In this document: positions 6,165 to 8,826 of the stretch, in pieces
Layout: every line of letters begins with the position of its first letter
How positions within the stretch are numbered: position 1 is the stretch's first letter
NCBI GenBank assembly: GCA_009924965.1
Contig: RFQN01000052.1
Location: forward strand, 1 to 8,826
Direction: 5' to 3'
DNA length: 8,826 nucleotides
DNA from: Verrucomicrobiota bacterium
GTDB lineage: Bacteria > Verrucomicrobiota > Verrucomicrobiia > Opitutales > UBA953
Notes under the pieces: generated by a model
What the model saw: the letters and a program-made list of their open reading frames with translations, nothing else
What the model was told of the DNA's origin: nothing
Databases searched by the model: none
Translations under genes and position numbers: made by a program

Positions 6165-7475
6165 TTATTTGGCGGGCTGGCCGTCCTTCGTGACGAGGCG
6201 GCCGCCGACGAACGTCGAGCGGACCCGACCCTTGAGCGTGCGGCCGAGGAGCGGGTTGTTGCCTGACTTCGAGAGCAGCGTCTTGGCGGACGGCTTCCAA
6301 GTGGCCTTCGGGTCGAGGAGCACGAGGTCGGCATGGCCGCCGATGCGCAGCGTGCCGGCGTCGAGGCCCAGCGCTCGGGCCGGGCCGCAGGTGAGGCGAG
6401 CGAGCAGCAGCGGGAGGTCGGCGTGGCCGTCGGCCACGATGGCTTCGTAGGCGGCGGAGAAGGCCGTCTCAAGCGTCGCGGCGCCGAAGGGGGCGAGGTC
6501 GAATTCGCAGTCCTTCTCGGTGGCCGTGCACGGCGAGTGGTCGGAACAGATGGCGTCGAGCGTGCCGTCGACGAGCGCGGCGATAAGCGCCTGGCGGTCG
6601 GCTTCCTCGCGGAGCGGCGGGTTCAGCTTGAGGCGCGTGTCGTACTGGGCGAGCGCGGCGTCGGTGAGGAGCAGGTGGAGCGCGGAGACCTCGGCGGTGA
6701 CGGAGGCCTGGCTCGCCTTGGCGCGGCGCACGATCTCGGCGGAGCCGCCGGAGGAGAGGTGCTGCAGGTGGATGCGGGCCTGGGTGAGGCCGGCGAGGAC
6801 GCAGTCGCTGGAGACGACGATCTCTTCGGCGGCGCGCGGGTACCCGCGGAGGCCGAGGCGGAGGGACCAGGCGCCTTCGTGCATCTGCGCGCCGTCGGTC
6901 ATGCTGCTGTCCTGGCAATGGTCGAGGACGACGAGGCCGAACATCGTCGCGTACTCGAGCGCGCGGCGCATGATCTCGTTGTTCTGCACGCCCGAGGTGG
7001 TGTCGGTCACGGCGACGACGCCGGCCTTCTTGAGCGAGCCGATGGGCGCGAGGGCCTTGCCTTCGTGGCCCTTGGTCAAGGTGCCGGCGGGCAGCACGCG
7101 CACGGAGGCGTCGCGGGCGCAGAGCTCGCGGATGAGCTGGATGGTGCCGACGTTGTCCGCCGCCGGGAGGCAGTCGGGCATGGTGACGACGGACGTGAAG
7201 CCGCCCGCCGCGGCGGCGAGGGTGCCGGCGCGGATGCTTTCGCGGGCGCCGCGGCCGGGTTCACCGAGGCGGCAGTTGAGGTCGACGAAGCCGGGCGCAA
7301 GCACGAGGCCGGCGGCGTCGATGACTTGGGCACGGGCCTGATCGGCCTTCGACAGCTTGTCGACGAAGCGGCCGTCCTTGGCGAAGACCTCGCCGCGGGC
7401 GTCGTCGCGTCCGACCGAGGGATCGATCACGCGGGCGCCGCGGATCCAGAGGGGGGTGTGGTCGACGGTGTTCAT
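6165..7475 (-). CDS. pyrC': Dihydroorotase-like protein lacking the HxH metal site (PyrC'-type aspartate transcarbamoylase partner)
   Basis: 436 residues, full length for class I dihydroorotase, which interconverts carbamoyl aspartate and dihydroorotate. The fold is clear: PGFVDL (61-66), GTLAAAAGGFTSVVTMP (84-100), HLQHLSS (236-242), KLNPPLREEADRQAL (283-297), SDHSP (311-315), EK (320-321), APFGAATLETAF (328-339) and a C-terminal NNPLLGRTLKGRV segment. Active-site residues are degraded: DLHxHLREPG reads DLNCRLGEPG (65-74), losing both metal histidines (Asn67, Arg69) and the substrate arginine (Gly71). MPN is MPD, DDG is DTTSG and PHHL is ALHL; His186, His239 and Asp312 remain. The frame is intact, so this is a maintained protein. 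It most resembles the inactive PyrC' that Pseudomonas PyrB needs for holoenzyme assembly, including the same 4-base pyrB overlap. Loss of catalysis is inferred. A separate active dihydroorotase is expected elsewhere. Confidence 0.88.
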   Translation of the reverse strand: MNTVDHTPLWIRGARVIDPSVGRDDARGEVFAKDGRFVDKLSKADQARAQVIDAAGLVLAPGFVDLNCRLGEPGRGARESIRAGTLAAAAGGFTSVVTMPDCLPAADNVGTIQLIRELCARDASVRVLPAGTLTKGHEGKALAPIGSLKKAGVVAVTDTTSGVQNNEIMRRALEYATMFGLVVLDHCQDSSMTDGAQMHEGAWSLRLGLRGYPRAAEEIVVSSDCVLAGLTQARIHLQHLSSGGSAEIVRRAKASQASVTAEVSALHLLLTDAALAQYDTRLKLNPPLREEADRQALIAALVDGTLDAICSDHSPCTATEKDCEFDLAPFGAATLETAFSAAYEAIVADGHADLPLLLARLTCGPARALGLDAGTLRIGGHADLVLLDPKATWKPSAKTLLSKSGNNPLLGRTLKGRVRSTFVGGRLVTKDGQPAK

Positions 7476-8413
7476 CGGGCGATGGCTCCGGTGCAGAGGT
7501 GGAGGACGGCCATGCGGACGGCGACGCCGTTACGGACCTGCTCGAGGATGACCGAGCGCGGGCCGTCGGCGACCTCGCTCTCGACCTCGACGCCGCGGTT
7601 GATCGGGCCGGGGTGCATGACGATGGCCTCGGGCTTCAGCCACGCGGCGCGTTCGGCGTTGAGGCCGAACTGCGAGGTGTATTCGCCGAGGGAAGGGAAG
7701 TGGGTGGTGGTCTGGCGCTCGTGCTGGATGCGCAGGAGCATCACGGCGTCGGCGCCCGAGAGGGCCTTCTTGAGGTCGTGCACGATGCGGACCTGCGGGT
7801 AGGCTTCGGCCAGCGTGGCGGGGACGAGCGTGGCCGGGCCGGCGAGGGTGACCTCGGCGCCGAGCTTGGAGAGGCAGAGGATGTTCGAGCGGGCGACGCG
7901 GCTGAAGAGGATGTCGCCGAGGATGGTGACCTTGAGCCCCTGGACCTTGCCGAAGCGCTGGCGGATGGTGAAGGCGTCGAGCAGGGCCTGCGTCGGGTGC
8001 TCATGGGCGCCGTCGCCGGCGTTGACCACCGAGATGTCGAGCGCGTTGCCGAGGTAGCGGGCGGCGCCGGCCGAGGAGTGGCGCATCACGATGGCGTCCA
8101 CGCCCATGGCGCGGATGTTCAAGGCGGTGTCGCGGAGGGTCTCGCCCTTCACCAGGGAAGAGGCCGTGGTGTTGATGGAGACGACCTCGGCGCCGAGCTT
8201 CTTGGCCGAGATCTCGAAGGCCGTGCGGGTGCGCGTGCTGGGCTCCAAGAAGAGGTTCACCACCGTCCGGCCACGCATCAGGTCGAGCCCCTTGCCGGGC
8301 GCGAGGGCGGGCAGGAAGCGGTCGGCCTGACGGAAAAGGAGTTCGATCTCGGCTCGGGAGAGTTCCTCGATGCCCGTGAGGTCTTTTTTCGTCCAGGATT
8401 CTTGTTTGGCCAT
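7472..8413 (-). CDS. pyrB: Aspartate carbamoyltransferase catalytic subunit
   Basis: 313 residues, standard length. Transfers the carbamoyl group from carbamoyl phosphate to aspartate, the first committed step of pyrimidine synthesis. Motifs: carbamoyl-phosphate loop FLEPSTRTRTAFE (55-67), SSLVKGETLRDT (85-96, Lys89), RHSSAGAARY (111-120), DGAHEHPTQALLD (134-146), GDILFSRVARSN (166-177), LRIQHER (227-233) and HPGPINRGVEV (267-277). All catalytic motifs are intact. The ATG at 8413 is the first start codon in its frame (open upstream to 8489 with no ATG, GTG or TTG). No clear Shine-Dalgarno site precedes it. Its stop overlaps the next gene as ATGA. No PyrI regulatory subunit is present; together with the degenerate dihydroorotase partner this points to a Pseudomonas-like class A holoenzyme. 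It heads the minus-strand block pyrB, pyrC', CPBP, thiL. Confidence 0.96.
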   Translation of the reverse strand: MAKQESWTKKDLTGIEELSRAEIELLFRQADRFLPALAPGKGLDLMRGRTVVNLFLEPSTRTRTAFEISAKKLGAEVVSINTTASSLVKGETLRDTALNIRAMGVDAIVMRHSSAGAARYLGNALDISVVNAGDGAHEHPTQALLDAFTIRQRFGKVQGLKVTILGDILFSRVARSNILCLSKLGAEVTLAGPATLVPATLAEAYPQVRIVHDLKKALSGADAVMLLRIQHERQTTTHFPSLGEYTSQFGLNAERAAWLKPEAIVMHPGPINRGVEVESEVADGPRSVILEQVRNGVAVRMAVLHLCTGAIAR

Positions 8414-8566
8414 GCGGGTTAGGTGCGTGGCCCCAACAAAGTTAGGACCATGGGGAAAGTGCTGAGGGGGAGGGGGTTGGCAAGTGCATTAACTCAAAGG
8501 GAGACCGGGAACCGGAGAGGAAGAGCGGGAAAAGAGGGGGCGCTGCGGAGCTGGGCCGAGGGGGCA

Positions 8567-8611
8567 GTGCAAAGGTGCAAAAAGGCCTACGGCCTGTGCA
8601 AACGTGCAAAA
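8567..8611. repeat. Four GTGCAAA direct repeats flanking a hairpin
   Basis: GTGCAAA occurs at 8567-8573, 8575-8581, 8596-8602 and 8604-8610, giving two pairs with 8-bp period separated by 21 bp between the inner copies. The perfect hairpin AGGCCTACGGCCT (8583-8595) sits between the pairs. On the pyrB coding strand the word reads TTTGCAC. The regular, helically phased layout suggests a protein-binding array or a structured dispersed repeat. Confidence 0.7.
8579..8595 (-). terminator. Candidate short intrinsic terminator read on the minus strand
   Basis: On the minus strand, stem AGGCC/GGCCT with loop GTA is followed directly by a run of T (plus-strand A run at 8579-8583, one base shared with the stem). 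It would stop transcripts entering from the right before pyrB. The stem is only 5 bp, so it may instead be the centre of the repeat array. Confidence 0.25.
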
Positions 8612-8663
8612 GTTGCTGGGTAGGGACGCGACTGGGTCGGGCGTTCCATTCCTCCCGCAGCGA

Positions 8664-8691
8664 GGTAGGGTTGGCACTGCGTGCCAACCTA
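8664..8691. repeat. Inverted repeat beginning with GGTAGGG
   Basis: A perfect 9-bp stem (GGTTGGCAC at 8669-8677, GTGCCAACC at 8681-8689) has a TGC loop; it extends to TAGG/CCTA with one bulged G. It starts with the GGTAGGG word shared by the neighbouring elements. Confidence 0.7.
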
Positions 8692-8703
8692 GTTGCATCT
8701 TAA

Positions 8704-8767
8704 GGTAGGGGCGTGGCTTCGCCGCGCCCTCCTCCGCAGGAGTGCAAGGCGAAGCCTTGCCCCTACC
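8704..8767. repeat. REPIN-like 64-bp palindromic element made of two inverted, structured arms
   Basis: Two 30-bp arms (8704-8733, and 8738-8767 in reverse) match at 25 positions around a 4-bp centre. The outer 9 bp (GGTAGGGGC / GCCCCTACC) are perfect. Each arm also folds alone: 8709-8717 with 8721-8729 (loop TTC, one G-T wobble), and 8744-8750 with 8754-8760 (loop GAA). The arms share the core GGCTTCGCC. This is the layout of paired inverted REP sequences. Confidence 0.65.
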
Positions 8768-8789
8768 GAGTTCGCCTTGCGGCGAACTC
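8768..8789. repeat. Perfect 9-bp inverted repeat abutting the REPIN-like element
   Basis: GAGTTCGCC (8768-8776) and GGCGAACTC (8781-8789) form a perfect stem with loop TTGC, starting at the base after the larger palindrome ends. No T tract follows on either strand, so it is not a typical intrinsic terminator. Confidence 0.7.
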
Positions 8790-8826
8790 CTAGGTCGTGA
8801 CGCCGTCCCGACCCTACCCGAGGCAG

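Larger units (their letters stand above)
8414..8826. other. 413-bp non-coding region upstream of pyrB
   Basis: No gene is supported here. From 8414 to about 8560 the plus strand is purine- and G-rich, so a pyrB leader transcript would be C/U-rich; it should hold the pyrB promoter, but I could not pick a convincing -35/-10 pair. From 8567 to 8611 lies a GTGCAAA repeat array around a hairpin, and from 8618 to the edge a dense series of inverted repeats. The one reading frame through 8423-8623 on the plus strand is low-complexity and looks like chance. Confidence 0.7.

Noticed and set aside
6333..7802. A 489-residue open frame on the plus strand antisense to pyrC' and pyrB
   Set aside because: Its sequence is Gly/Ala/Glu/Arg-rich with no recognisable motif, and it lies opposite two well-supported genes. 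Long antisense frames are expected in GC-rich coding DNA.
7499..8422. A 307-residue plus-strand frame antisense to pyrB
   Set aside because: Low-complexity Gly/Glu/Asp/Val/Arg composition; mirrors pyrB codon structure.
8451..8480. Possible G-quadruplex in the G-rich stretch upstream of pyrB
   Set aside because: Three long G runs are present, but a fourth is reached only through long loops, so a stable quadruplex is not well supported.
8567..8826. Possible CRISPR array
   Set aside because: Repeats are short, unevenly spaced and mixed in orientation, with no unique spacers of uniform length and no cas genes.

Overview
This is a high-GC bacterial window dominated by chromosomal housekeeping genes. 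The gene content is most like Verrucomicrobiota, probably an Opitutae-type organism. That is inferred from the DUF5069 protein, the CcsA/HemX-like gene coupled to a short glutamyl-tRNA reductase, and the overall composition; no rRNA or other phylogenetic marker is present to prove it.

Left block (1-2511, minus strand, read right to left): a CcsA/HemX-like membrane protein, hemA, and an NtrC-type sigma-54 response regulator that runs off the left edge. Each junction is a 4-base ATGA overlap, so the three genes look like one translationally coupled unit linking the first step of C5-pathway tetrapyrrole synthesis to a regulator. The HemA is short and ends just after the connecting helix.

Middle block (2589-4181, plus strand): a DUF5069 protein, transcribed divergently from the heme block across a 77-bp promoter region. 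It is followed by two unrecognised small membrane proteins. The first has two membrane helices and a very basic Lys/Arg/Pro tail. The second has two membrane helices flanking a helical segment of about 85 residues. They are a compact pair of unknown function between core genes.

Right block (8413 down to 4199, minus strand): pyrB, a dihydroorotase-like gene, a CPBP (Rce1-like) membrane protease homologue, and thiL. pyrB and the dihydroorotase-like gene overlap by ATGA. The latter has lost both histidines of the HxH metal motif and matches the inactive PyrC' partner of Pseudomonas-type aspartate transcarbamoylase. The CPBP gene starts directly after the PyrC' stop codon.

Right edge (8414-8826): a 413-bp non-coding region upstream of pyrB. 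It holds a direct-repeat array of GTGCAAA words around a small hairpin, then a dense run of inverted repeats. One of these is a 64-bp REPIN-like palindrome whose two halves differ by compensatory changes. No tRNA, rRNA, CRISPR array, transposase or integrase is visible in the window.
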